Below are positions 1 to 10,765 of a stretch of DNA of 64,000 bases, in pieces. Below the pieces are notes generated by a model. It saw nothing but the letters and a program-made list of their open reading frames with translations, had not been told where the DNA came from and ran no database searches. Made by a program: the position numbers and the translations under genes. Origin of the DNA: Polytrichum commune. Lineage: Eukaryota > Streptophyta > Polytrichopsida > Polytrichales > Polytrichaceae. Every line of letters starts with the position of its first letter. Within the stretch, counting starts at the first letter, position 1. The stretch spans positions 24,180,001 to 24,244,000 of the forward strand of contig OX485803.1 in NCBI GenBank assembly GCA_950295325.1, given 5' to 3'.

Positions 1-1060
1 CATCGTTTAGGATTAGTAAAGAAACCTTGCTTTAGATGCCTTGCTTTAGGGTAGCAATCTCCCTTTCCACATGGGTGGAACCCATCATTGAGTTTAGAAG
101 CCAACCTTTTGCATGAGCCCTCTCCACCTTTGGTTCAATGCATTTCACTCAATGTTGGTTGTGGAATTTTCATGGGCAAGTTTTGAGCTTAAAATGGGAA
201 CTCTCTGTAGGATTTTGAGACATGGAAGATGAGCTATTCCGAGGGGGGAATGGCCATGACTAACCCTTCATGTTTCTAGATTATAGCATTTGAAGGCAAG
301 GATGTACATAAAAAATGCCATGTTTTATCAACCCCCACCCCTGAAAGATCTTTGACAAATCAAATTCACATGAATAATGAGCAGAACTTATGTGATCCAG
401 TAGATGGGAACAACTCGATAGTTGAGCACCTTTGCAAATTGTCATGCCAAAATGTGCAAATCACAATAAGCTAGCCACTTTGCACTTGGACTACTTCAAC
501 TATCCCCGTATTTCTAAACATGTATATCTAGAAAATTTCTTAAAAAATATAATTTTCAATTTGTTAAACCAAACAATCAATGTGCGCCTGAAGGCCGTTT
601 TTACATGAACATTAAATGAAACCACTTTACGAACATCATTGATGTTCATCCAAAGTTTGCGGTGGAGTGACAACTATTGTTTGGAGTCAACACCCTCACA
701 TGAACTCCCAACACAACAAAAATATGACCACTTGCCACTTTGATAATTTTTGTCCACATTCTAATCATCTCCAAATTGCATGGCTCAAGTCTCTATGGGT
801 AGATATTCATGCTTGCTTGATGTTTATAGTTATTTTGATTACAGTTGAATGAGTTACGTGGGGCTAATGTTGGAAAGATATCATCCATCGATCAAAAATG
901 GGTTGCTCAGAGAGTTAGGGGGTTAGGGGTGATGGTGAGGTGATGTGAATATCCCACTTCCTGAAAGGAAGGCAACCTGCCCCCAACGTGCATCATGAAA
1001 TACTATGATCAATGCAAGGCTAACCAACTCACATTCACATTGGCGTAAATACATAGGAGT
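1..1060. other. No gene seen
   Basis: AT-rich sequence with only short, unconvincing open frames and no recognisable protein motif or inverted repeat. Treated as intergenic or very old repeat sequence. Confidence 0.5.
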
Positions 1061-1091
1061 TTCTTTTTATGTCCCTTTTTTTTTTGATGGT

Positions 1092-1430
1092 GAGGTGAGT
1101 TGAGGTTGGAGATGAGATGAGATGAGATGAAGTATGGTTGATATTGAAAACGATGGAGATAGAGCTAGAGTGAGGAGATGTTGAGTTGAGATTGAGGTTG
1201 TTAGTTGAGATTTGAAGTTTCTAATAGGTGAATTGAGATTGAAAATGATGAAAGATTGAGATTGACATAAAAATTGAAATGAAGTCAAGGTAGCTTAAGA
1301 TGATTAAGAAGATTGGGAAGATCGTTATGGTGGAGATTGAGGTTGAAGAATGTACTAATACTTTGACTATCCAAACATGTTGGGATTCTCCTCCTATTGA
1401 AAATGTGACGAAGGAAATGGATGAGTTCAA
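1092..1430. repeat. GA-rich low-complexity tract
   Basis: The plus strand is strongly purine-biased with repeated GAGAT/GAGGTTGA units, including several tandem GAGAT copies near 1,108-1,131. The minus-strand frames over this stretch are rich in Ser, Ile and His only because of this bias. Confidence 0.7.
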
Positions 1431-1664
1431 AATATATTAAAGTGGTGAAGGGTCTTAGCACAAAAAGGCTTAGGTCAAAGATCTTTAGTACACATTCAAA
1501 TTTGTAATATGCTATATGCTAATCATACTTTGAGCCACAAAACTTGATGTTGTTTATGATGATGTTATGAATGGTTTTGATAAGGTGTGGGTGTGTCAAA
1601 GGCATTATTGCTACTAGGAGTGTTATGTGGAAGATTAGAATTGAATTCACATACACAAAAGACT

Positions 1665-1951
1665 GATTCTCACAAGATACAATAAACAATAAAATTCAAA
1701 AATATCAACCATTAATTATTAGCATCATTCACCAAGGATGGAAAGTAGATCCACTTATAGTCATCTCAACTGGTGCTAGAGGTACTACGCACGGCCCGTC
1801 AATGAAACAACTTGAAACAAACTTTAAATTATTTGAAACCTCTGTCAAACACACATTTAAAGAAATAAACCCTATTGCTATACAATATGCCGGATCAATC
1901 CTTCTACATAAAAGACGAATAGAAAACAACCAATCAATACCAATAGAATAA
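1665..1951 (+). pseudogene. Retroelement C-terminal endonuclease-like fragment
   Basis: An open frame after a stop near 1,662 runs to TAA at 1,949-1,951 and contains GWKVDPLIVISTGARGTTHG followed by a helical tail ending near HKRRIENNQ. It aligns along its length with the minus-strand frame at 8,929-9,345 (GWNTNPLITITAGVRGAIHE, then LNKRKLDNKQ). The second copy also carries KLRPDI and a hydrophobic-E strand, a layout like the restriction-like endonuclease at the C-terminus of early-branching non-LTR retrotransposons (R2/NeSL/Utopia type). That family name is my inference. The rest of the element is missing, so this is a 5'-truncated relic. Confidence 0.5.
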
Positions 1952-2114
1952 AAAGAGGGGGGTAGTGGTGAAGACCACTATTTGTTTTAAACAATTAGCA
2001 CGGTGTCACCACTTGTCTCAGGAAGATGGGTAGGGGCCGGTTGGTTGGTACAACTTTCCTACCTATGATAAATTCACTAGCAGCACCAAGTCATGGATAT
2101 TACAATAACGCTCA

Positions 2115-2205
2115 AACATACCCAACAGGAATCGAACCCGGACCGTATAATTGTAACACAAACATCCTCCTCCAACCAACTAGGAACCATGACTTGGCGA
2201 CCATC
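2115..2205 (-). repeat. tRNA-like SINE head (remnant)
   Basis: Read on the minus strand, a B-box-like GGGTTCGATTCC (2,128-2,139) lies about 45 bases downstream of an A-box-like TGGTTCCTAGTTGG (about 2,176-2,189). This fits a tRNA-derived SINE promoter. No cloverleaf with paired acceptor arms is visible, so it is not called as a tRNA gene. Confidence 0.35.
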
Positions 2206-2420
2206 AACATAATAAACTTTGTTTTATACCATTACAAATGATGTAAATACTTGGTAATGGTTATTGTGCGTTACTTTTACTTGGTTTTGGTTACTAAAGT
2301 GTCTATTCCCGGAAGGGGAGAGTAGTCTTGTACCAATGTTCCTTTGCCCGGTGGGCACTGGCTCATTGTCAAGACGAACAAACACTTTATTCACGCCAGC
2401 CTCGCAAGAGGACCGGAGTT

Positions 2421-2451
2421 TCTATCTATCTATCTATCTATTTATCTATCT
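2421..2451. repeat. (TCTA)n microsatellite
   Basis: Seven to eight TCTA units with one TTTA interruption. Confidence 0.9.
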
Positions 2452-2459
2452 GGAAGATT

Positions 2460-3740
2460 AGAGCCAAGACAAATATTATTACTTGATGCCCCGTGGGTTC
2501 ATGGGTGGGGTTTTTCCCGCGGTGGTTTATTTCTAGTTACCTTTTGCAATTGACTCTTTTCAATTTATACCAAAAAAAATTGGAAAAAATTGGAAAATTT
2601 CTAAAATTTAAACCTTTGAGCCACACTTTACTCATAGTTGAATTTTTTGTAGTTCCAATATAATTCAAGGTTCATTTGGGCAAGGTATTGGAAATCATAA
2701 AAGTTCTAGGTTTGTCTAGGCAAGGTTTTACAATGATCACCAAATTTTTGGCAAGGTAAAAAAATATGCATGTACAATATTGTTTATAAAAATAAATAAA
2801 TTTGAATGCTCATCTTTCACACTCTTTATTGCACAAATATCCATATCTTAACCTAAACTTGGTGTACCAATATTCTTGTCATTTATTGCATTAACATTAT
2901 TCCTATTAATCATGTTCACATTAACACATAGCATATCCAAAATTGAGAAGCGACAAGGTAGGTGGGTCCTAAATGGTGACCTTTTTTCCAACTAACTCAG
3001 ATCTCTTAGGGCATGCCCAGGAGAGATAGTAAGCAACCCGCCAAAAATAATTTATTATATGGTGTTTAGGGTGTTTGGGGAGCCCTCCATCTTGGGCGGG
3101 GCAGCTCATCTTGAGTCAGAGCCCACCAAAGCCTAGGCATACCCCCGGTATAATTAGGAAGCAATCAATAAGACAACGACACCTATTATCTTACATGGGA
3201 TAAAGTAGGATATCGGAGTATCTGATATTAAAGTAATCTCTTGGCGGGCCGGAGGAGGGTCGCCATATGAACCATTTATGGCGTTGGAAGGCCTTTACTA
3301 TACCCGGGCCGGTTCTAAATTATGCCGGACCGGACATTGGTGGGGCTCAATTTATGCCGGTACCGCCACCTAAGAACCCGGGATGCCCCATTTTTGGCGT
3401 CGGCATGCCCCATGGCGAGGCTGCTGGGGACGCCCTTAGCGTATGAAATGCGTGATTGGTAGAAGATAGTTAGCAAATTTAAATCGAGGACGTAGCCACT
3501 TTCTTCCTTTTGATTAGATCATAGGAATATCTTAATATTCCTATCAGAGTGGAGATTCTCACACTATTTAAATGGTCATCCATGTCCCCTAGTTTTGTTC
3601 ACTTTTGATTCTCAAATAAATATCGTACATTGACCATGAAATCCAACCTCTTTTAAAATCATCAAAAATCACATTTGATAATATGAATGAGGTTTTTCTT
3701 GCTAAAGAGTAATACTCTTTCTAGCTCTTGGAGAAGAAAC
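2460..3740. other. Intergenic, with GC-rich block
   Basis: No coding frame is convincing. Around 3,050-3,440 the base composition turns GC-rich with recurring GGGCCGG, ATGCCGG and GGCATGCCCC words. It looks like a fragment of a foreign repeat inside AT-rich sequence, type unknown. Confidence 0.4.
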
Positions 3741-3742
3741 TA

Positions 3743-4101
3743 CACTAAATATGATATTGAGTGTCACCGATTCTAATCGTCTTGCTCAATGCTAATTGTA
3801 AACCGCACTAAATGTTAAATCACCAACACTAAATGTTAACCCAACATTTTCAGTCATTCCCTGAAACCTTTTTGGGGGATTGTAAATATACAGTGTTCTA
3901 ATTATCATCACCTACCAAGTGATTTTCATCTAAATTTCAATCATCCATGACAATATTTCATCACAAGTTGTTGGCTAGAGAAGGTAGGGTTTTGGCCAAT
4001 GGATGAGCTCATCCATCATCCATGACAATATTTCTTTATTTTTTTCATAAGAAGTGTCATCTGGAAAGTTACCATACTGACATTAAATATCATATTTAGT
4101 G
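3743..4101. mobile_element. MITE, CACTAAAT-palindrome family
   Basis: The element starts with CACTAAATATGATATTGAGTG and ends with a near-inverted copy finishing TATCATATTTAGTG. Each end is itself a near-palindrome. The same ends recur at 25,975, 31,949, 36,822 and 38,405. CACTA...TAGTG termini suggest a non-autonomous CACTA derivative. Confidence 0.6.
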
Positions 4102-4146
4102 TAAAATTACCTACATCTCAAGGAATTTCTCAAATACGAATGTAAA

Positions 4147-4299
4147 TTGTACTTGAGGCAATCATTGACACCATCACAACACAAGATCATTGCCGCTTAC
4201 TGCACCTCAAATCATAGACTTGCCATCAAAATTGGACAGTGGTCAACTATCCTTATCTCTAGAGATAATAGATTATGCCACTTTCGTTATTATAATGTA
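4147..4299 (+). pseudogene. LINE reverse transcriptase C-terminal fragment, 5' part
   Basis: The frame reads NHRLAIKIGQWSTI then SRDNRLCHFRYYNV. This is the tail region of plant L1-like LINE reverse transcriptases, where such a motif precedes a Cys/His segment. The reading breaks at the TA (4,298-4,299) where a pogo-like element is inserted, and continues after it at 5,213 with EAHFVSECPLYNPI. The upstream reverse transcriptase core is absent, so this is a truncated pseudogene. Confidence 0.6.
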
Positions 4300-5212
4300 C
4301 AGTCTAACCTTGATAATGTCACCCTTGTTAACAGAACACCTTGATATTGTCACCTAAAAGTTTGAAACCGATTTTCATAGTGTAAAACTCCCTCGTTATT
4401 ATCCCTATAACCCTTGGTAATGTCACCATTTTTTTTTCCAAAATCCGCAGTGTAAATGTGATAATACCAAGTATGGATGGATTGTATGTGATGGTTGGAT
4501 GGATAGATTATAGTAGCTGAAAGGGTCATGAGCCGCCCCTGTGATAAATGCAATGCTATTCTTGGAACTTGATCGTGCATCATCCCTGAACGGTGCTATC
4601 TATACATGGCACTCAAAGGTGTTGTCTTTTCACGGCGTTGTCAAGACTTCTCGGCCTCTACGCACCCCACCTTCCGTCACATGTGTTCAACTGTGTGTCT
4701 TTTCACGGTGTTTTCACGGTGTTTGCGCATGTGGGCACAAGAAGAAGAAGATGAAACCAAGGAATTTTGCTTCACGGAGCTAAAGATGTTTTGAATTTTA
4801 TGGCTAGCCAAGGTTCTCAAATTTTCAACACTCTGGAGTTGTTAGGAATGGAAAAAATCCATGACAAACTCATTAGAATTGGTGTTGCACATTTAACATC
4901 AACAAAACAATGTGACATTAGAAGCTTCTTTGTCTCTAGTGAGAGGTCTTTACCTGATCTCAATGACACATTATGATGTGATCTTGTTGTTATTCACAAT
5001 TTTGAATTAGATTTTACATTCAAAAACATTGAAGTCTCGTATTTTTTATTTTCTTTTTTACATTGTAATTTTATTTTGATTTTCTACCTTCTTTTTTTTA
5101 ATATCACATTATGCACAAATCTTCAAAATGTGACATTATCAAATATGTCACACCTTGTTTATAGCACTCTTTTTGGTGAAACGGATGGTGTGACATTATC
5201 AAGGTTAGACTG
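4300..5212 (+). mobile_element. pogo/Tigger-like element, non-autonomous (913 bp)
   Basis: Perfectly matching inverted ends, CAGTCTAACCTTGATAATGT at 4,300 and its complement ending in GGTTAGACTG at 5,212, are flanked by a TA duplication (4,298-4,299 and 5,213-5,214). A short open frame at 4,767-4,976 ends in a CDIRSFFVSS-like tail. A similar tail (RSLDSYFKSS) ends the frame inside the 23.8-kb relative. The catalytic DDE domain is not present. It is inserted into a LINE tail and so is younger than it. Confidence 0.75.
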
Positions 5213-5486
5213 TAGTTGAAATGAGGCACACTTTGTGTCGGAGTGTCCCCTATACAACCCCATTAAAGATAAGTTAAAATCATTATCTGAGAAGGTAATA
5301 TTAGGGAGTCTCAAGTTTTTCTTTCAACTAGACCAACAAGTTGATATTAGCCTCTATCTCACGGAGGCCACCGCACTCTGCCACTCTAGGGATATTCGCC
5401 AGTTTGACGCCACCCTGTATGTTAGTCCTATTAGCCTTTCGGCTTTCCGGACTCTAATATCAAATTTATTACATTTTTTTATTTGA
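5213..5486 (+). pseudogene. LINE reverse transcriptase C-terminal fragment, 3' part
   Basis: Continues the frame broken at 4,299: EAHFVSECPLYNPIKD, then LGSLKFFFQLDQQVDISLYL and a short tail ending at 5,486. The second copy at 6,729-6,948 on the other strand has ECPLYNPIRD-type and VVLGSLKSFLRLDHQVDIGL motifs, confirming one repeated protein family. Read as the zinc-binding tail of a LINE ORF2. Confidence 0.6.
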
Positions 5487-5489
5487 AAA

Positions 5490-6205
5490 TTTTCTTAAAG
5501 CCATGCTAGATCACATACCACTCAATATTTATGTCATATTAAGAAAAGAAAAATAATGAATAAGGATTGTCTTCCTTAGCCACATGGATCCAAGTTGTAC
5601 ATATTTAGAAAAATCGTGCAATAATAAAGAATTGTGAAAACAAAATCGGTTGATTGAACGCACTAGTTATACTAATACCCCGACCCTATGATTTTGGAAC
5701 GACGACCTCCCTTTGTTACAATCTTGATGAAATTAAGATTATGTTAAACAAGTAAGGCTTCATTCTTTATGACATGGTTAGAATTTTTTTTTATGAAAGT
5801 AATAAGATGATCGCTCTTATAGATTCCACATGGCAAGGGTAAATCCTTTAAAATTAAAAGTGGTGAGTTTAAGCTCCTCATGAGAAATTTAAGTAATGTT
5901 TGCATTTTTTGGGGAAGCGTCATATGGTGGCGGGAGGAGGGTCATGAGGTGCTACACAAACATCGATACTAAAAGAAACGGTGGCAAGTGCCAAACACCC
6001 ATGCAAGGTATCAAAGAGGCTTATCTTAAATATAGGATTAACTATTGGGTTAAAAAATAGCACGGAGCTTTGGAGCATGCTTGGTGCTTTTGCTCACAAT
6101 AGGCCCCTTCAAACAAGCACCCGTGTCTCCTGCTTGCCTTGAGATAGCCTCAAGCATGGCCTTTATCCAAATTTATTACTACATTTCCAATGAAATGAAA
6201 TTGAT
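5490..6205. other. No gene seen
   Basis: AT-rich spacer between the LINE tail and a Tourist-like MITE. No motif, repeat or plausible exon was recognised. Confidence 0.5.
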
Positions 6206-6209
6206 TTTA

Positions 6210-6728
6210 GGGTCAGTTCACATGGGGTCCCAAGTCCCAACATGGAGGCTAAGTCCCAACTTTTGAGCCCTCAAAAAATATTTAGATATGGTTGATCAAT
6301 ATTAAAGTCAAATCTTGATTATTTAAGAATAAATATTTGTGGGATTTGTTTTGAGAATTGGGTCTAGCTTTTTGCTCGACCCAACTCTCAACACAAGTCC
6401 CAAGCCACTAGCCCCGAATGTGGCCTACCATGACATTCATGACAAATTTGATTTGACTTGGGGGGTCAGAAGGCTTATTATGACCCAAAACAACTTAGTC
6501 ATTACTTGGAAGGATAAGCCTCAAATGACTATTATTTCTTGATTTCCACTCGGCTTGCGCTATTTCGGTTGGGTTGGTTGTATTTTGGGTTCTCTCTGCA
6601 ATTGAATTTTCAATTTGTGCCAAAAAATAGAAAACACAAGTCCCAAGCCTCACTTCCAAAAAGTATTGACATGTAGGCATCCATATCAAACTCGGGACTT
6701 AGGACTTAGGACCTCATGTGACTGGCCC
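6210..6728. mobile_element. Tourist-like MITE, copy A
   Basis: Starts GGGTCAGTTCACATGGGGTC after TTA (6,207-6,209) and ends CATGTGACTGGCCC before TCA. The interior holds repeated AAGTCCCAA and GACTTAGGACTT words. Two other copies lie at 54,736-55,121 and 63,368-63,708. The TTA target duplication and GG-CC ends fit PIF/Harbinger-type (Tourist) MITEs. The right duplication is one base off, so this copy is older. Confidence 0.65.
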
Positions 6729-6948
6729 TCAAGAGTCTGGGAAACCAAAAGGCTAATGGGACTGAAAGTGGTTTCAAACCTGCTAATTTTTTAGAGTGGC
6801 GGAGTCTGGTAGCCTTTGGGAGATAGAGACCAATGTCAACTTGATGATCCAATCGAAGAAAAGACTTGAGGCTCCCTAGTACTACATTCTCAAATAGTGA
6901 TGGAAACGTATCTCGAATGGGGTTATAAAGGGGATACTCCAACTTTAA
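6729..6948 (-). pseudogene. LINE reverse transcriptase tail, second copy
   Basis: Minus-strand frame with EYPLYNPIRDTFPSLFENVV and LGSLKSFLRLDHQVDIGLYL, ending with a short tail against the MITE at 6,728. Homologous to the fragment at 5,213-5,486 and in the opposite orientation. No upstream reverse transcriptase domain is present. Confidence 0.6.
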
Positions 6949-6949
6949 T

Positions 6950-7695
6950 GGTAGGTGTCACCTCTTTCCTATTAAGAGTTCAATAGAACTCCATATGTCA
7001 AGTTCAATATTGCAATCTATGTGAATTCCCTTGCAATTCATTTTTTGAATTTAGAAATCTTTGAGAGATCTTAAATTTCAAATTATGATACGACTAATGG
7101 ATTTGGCTAGCTTGGTCCAACAATCCTAGAATGGCAAGCTAGAAAGACATTTCTTGTAATCCAATGTCAATCTTTGAACATATTCTCACTTCATTATTAA
7201 TAAAACTTTGGGTTGCTTTATGCTTAGGCTCTTGAATCCTCCTTTTAGCCAACTTGCCTAGATTTTGACCTTAATGATTTAGGTATTTCGCGTATGACAA
7301 TCAAATGTTTGCCGGTTGTTGGCCAATTTGAGCTTGGACTACAAATGCAAAAGTCAAGCACGTCAACAACAAACATGTAATGGCCATGGATACAATGCAA
7401 AAATACACTAAGGTACAAAGGCCTTATAAAAGCAACACTTTAAAAAACTTTTTCTATTTCAAGTAGGTTAGATAGCTTGGGTATCTTTCCAAAAAATTCA
7501 TAGATTCACAAATCAATACATAGTTCACACAAAACATTCCAAAAAACAATGAATTCATATGCAACATACAAAAATTTGTAGAGTCGTCTTAAAGAAAGAG
7601 CTTTTTACTCTTCACTAGGGGGGCCTATTGATGTTGGATTGCTAAGTGATAATCACTACAAAATCAACCATATTGCGGGTGAGGATCTTTTACTA
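6950..7695. other. No gene seen
   Basis: AT-rich sequence without a recognisable coding segment or repeat boundary. It may include the decayed 5' part of the CACTA element that follows. Confidence 0.4.
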
Positions 7696-7904
7696 AATGA
7701 AGTTCTTGTCCCCCCTTTTGTGGATCACTTCTTATGTAATTGTGTTAAATATCCGTCGCATGCATGGAGCTTCGAATACGTTAATAAATGAGCTACTATA
7801 TGTAATAGCTATTAGCATACTACCGGAGGTTAACTCACACCCCGAAATTGCCGAAGCTACTACAATATTAGAAAAAAATAGGTTTGGGATACAAACTAAA
7901 GGTT

Positions 7905-8396
7905 GCTTTACACCTAGAGGCCGGGCCAATTCCCCTTGAGGCCGATTGCATGAAATTTCAACCCTTTTTGGGTTGGAGGCCGGCCTCAACTACACATTAT
8001 AATAAGATTATAATGGGGGCCAATTTTCCCATATGTAAGGCCTTAGGGCCAAGAAACTAGGCCAATTCAAGAAATCTAGCATAATCCAACGGATCTAGCA
8101 TAATCTAGCATAGAGCCATTCATATTTCCATATTATCCAATGAATATGGTTCGTTTAAAACATCAAATTTTATTATAAAAAGTTTTATTTATTGAAATTT
8201 GACATTGACCCCAAGGCCAAGAATTAGCTCAGGCCATGTCATACCATGCATTCTTGGATTAAAAAATTCATACCACCAAATCGGCCCGGCCTCTAGGTGT
8301 AAAGGGGTTGGGGCCGATTTCAGCCTTTTGACCAATCATAAGTGAAGATTTCAAGCCTCTTACACAACGAATTGGCCCGGCCTCTAGGTGTAAAGC
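7905..8396. mobile_element. MITE inside TNP2 relic (492 bp)
   Basis: Perfect inverted ends: GCTTTACACCTAGAGGCCGG at 7,905 and its complement ending at 8,396. Extended ends fit GGGCCGC with a TAA target duplication (TAA at about 7,897-7,899 and 8,401-8,403), so Tourist/Harbinger-like is likely. A third inverted copy of the end motif lies inside at about 8,284-8,307, suggesting a nested or rearranged MITE. It separates two homologous parts of the TNP2 frame. Confidence 0.6.
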
Positions 8397-8772
8397 GGCC
8401 CTAACTCATGCATGTATTGACGGATGCACATTCTTTAGGGGGGCGCATGCAAATGCCACATAATGCCCTGTATGTAAGAAATCTGGATTCAAGGCAGTTG
8501 GAAAGTCTATGGTGCCAATGAAAGTGGTTAGACAATTTCCTTCAATTCCATGTCTTAGACGGATGGTTTGCAACCAATGACCTTGCTAGATTAATGACAT
8601 GGCACAATAAGACCCATTCAACCGACTTGATGATGAGGGGGGCTAGTGGATAGTCCACAAATCAAACACATTAGGCAAAATTGCGGTGATTTTGCATATA
8701 TGTGGCCCTCGTAACAATTCGCCTAGGACTATGTGCGGATGGTGTTAACCCTTATTGCCAAAGAAGGTCTAC

Positions 8773-9350
8773 AAGAAAAGAAAAGAAAAGATAACGCCCG
8801 TATTATGCATACCGGCGTGAATGTGAGCCCGTTAACCCTATATTGATCTCGGGAATCCGAGATGCAATATTGGGTGTTATGCCTCCTGTGGGAGGTGGGC
8901 TCTGGTGTAGTGCAAGATAGTTTCCACCTTATGATGGTGGGATAGGGTTTTGTTTGTTGTCAAGTTTCCTTTTATTTAAGACCAAGTAGGTAAGGTATTT
9001 AATGGCATTTTGGTGTATGTTTTTCATGAGGGTTTTGATGTGGGATTTGGGGATTTTCAGGTTGGTTAATTGTTCGATGGAGTTTTCGTGAATAGCACCT
9101 CTTACTCCTGCGGTGATAGTAATGAGGGGGTTGGTATTCCATCCGTTAGCTCTTAGTGTGGTAATTAGCGGGTCATATTTGTTGTGTTTGTGTGTGCGGG
9201 CTTGTTCGGGGAATCTATCGTGGCAGTAGGCGAATTCAATGAATTGTACGGTGTGGCTTGGGGAGGGTAGTATTGGAGTTTGCGTTTGGTTGGGAGCTCC
9301 AATAATGCACATTATGTCTGGTCTTAATTTGGCTTGGCAATGACATGGTG
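8773..9350 (-). mobile_element. 5'-truncated non-LTR retroelement fragment
   Basis: The minus-strand frame 9,345-8,929 reads KLRPDIMCIIGAP, then a hydrophobic strand with IEFAYCHDRFPEQA, HKHNKYDPLI, GWNTNPLITITAGVRGAIHE and LNKRKLDNKQ. The order PD-x(n)-E-x(n)-K..KY fits a PD-(D/E)xK restriction-like endonuclease at the C-terminus of an R2/NeSL/Utopia-type retrotransposon (inference). A short 3' region follows with a hairpin-capable ATCTCGGGAATCCGAGAT and a (CTTTT)n-like tail at about 8,773-8,791. No reverse transcriptase domain is left. The fragment interrupts the TNP2 relic. Confidence 0.5.
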
Positions 9351-10499
9351 CTTGCGTGCATATACATTGGAGGAGCCAGGTCTACATATTCAGTTTGGCC
9401 AATACTTCTATTCAACTACAACATCCCCCCATGGTCGACAACCAATTTTTTTTCATCATGATGGTTATGATAATCCTAGGCCCGGATTGTGTAACAACAC
9501 TGAACTTCGATGGAATGGTGGTGCCAATATTGGAAGAACTATTGGAATGTTGGATGCCGGGTGTGGTGTGTTTTGAAGCAACGAGATGGAGTGTTTATGT
9601 CGAAGGCCATGATAATCGAGGAGGAGGCTTATAGTCCTTTCCAGAAATGCCGCCCTCTGAGGCGGCCACGTCATTTGTTAGGGGTCAGGGTTAGCGTTAG
9701 AAAAGCACCAAAAGTTTGGTGTTTGCATGACTTTCCCGTGTACGCCATGTTGTCAGGTGTGTCAAAACAAGGGGCGCGTGGTGTGTCCAACTTGTGGACT
9801 GTACACACCCACACGCTCATCAAAGTCATTGAAGGAGATATTTTGCGGGGGGGCAACATCGGAGATGGTTACCTCAAGGACACCCATTTAGATAAGACAT
9901 AGCAACATTTGGTTTTGTGGAAATACGGGAAGCACCTGAAAAATCAAGTAGCATGTCACACTTGTGTTGGGGTCTTATGCAGGAAGAGTATTTGGCTCAT
10001 GGCGGGGAACCTAATGGTCCATTGGACCCAATGAGTGCATCCGGGGTGAAACATGGGCCAACACTATACATGTTGCCATACTTGGAGGCAAGTTTATTCT
10101 AAACCACCTTCCTTTGAGCTAGATGCTATCAGTTTGACTTTCATATAATGAGTTTCACAAATCAAGTGTCACTATATAAGATGCATAAATTCACATTCAT
10201 ACAATGAATCTAATATGGTTAGTGTGTTGTGATTACATTACTTAGGAAAAAATAACATTCTTAGCAAAAAGTTATAGCACTAGGTAACTCCAAAAACAAG
10301 TGACACAAAATACCATAAACGGTGTAGATGTTTAGAAACGTATGTGCATTGAATATTTGATGAAAGTAAATAATATTGACATGTGATACGTCTAACACAT
10401 AGGGATTGCTAGTTAGACACATATTGGACACTATGCATGTGGAAAAGAATGTTTGTGCATTGCAACTATATGTGGTTGAGGCATTCATCTCAAACTCTC

Positions 10500-10765
10500 A
10501 CATGCTAAATTTCAATGCCATGTCAATCACCAATTGAATTGGCATTGAGTTGAGGTTTGGAAGGTACAATAAATTCCATTGCATTAACACATCTATACTC
10601 AATGCCAACTCAATCGACAACAAAATTAGCATTGAATTATTCATCCATTGATTCGATACTATAAACACACTATAAAAATTGGAATTTGAAATAATAGATG
10701 ATTGAGTTAATATTAAACTTTCCAGCCATTGATTTGGTGCTGTGAACATATTGGATTTTTTTGAA
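10500..10765. repeat. Left subterminal repeats of the Plavaka-like element
   Basis: Recurrent words GCCAACTCAAT, TTGATTCGATACTATAAACA and CATTGATTTGGTGCTGTGAA occur here. Their complements appear at 21,670-21,785, so the two ends face each other. Such subterminal arrays are typical of transposase binding regions in CACTA elements. Confidence 0.55.

Larger units (their letters stand above)
7697..10103 (+). pseudogene. Decayed CACTA (En/Spm) TNP2-type transposase, 5' part
   Basis: Collinear pieces of a TNP2 protein in several frames. Near 7,760 is HGASNTLINELL with ILPEVNSHPE. After a MITE come a HACIDGCTFF-like segment and CPVCKKSGFKAVGKS (about 8,420-8,510), then IRLGLCADGVNPY (about 8,710-8,755). 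After a retroelement fragment come LNFDGMVVPILEELLE (about 9,500), HDFPVYAMLSG (about 9,728) and SGVKHGPTLYMLPYLEASLF (about 10,040-10,100). These follow the family order (Cys segment, LGLxTDGxNPF, LVEELLxLW, DFPAYGxLSG, GxKxxSxLxxLPYW). Frameshifts, stops and insertions kill it. Its probable downstream part is at 21,900-22,112, beyond the Plavaka-like insertion. Confidence 0.7.

Noticed and set aside
1067-1430. Ser/Ile-rich minus-strand frames
   Set aside because: Produced by the purine-rich low-complexity tract; no protein-like composition.
2128-2190. tRNA gene
   Set aside because: A- and B-box-like words exist, but no acceptor stem or complete cloverleaf could be drawn. SINE remnant preferred.
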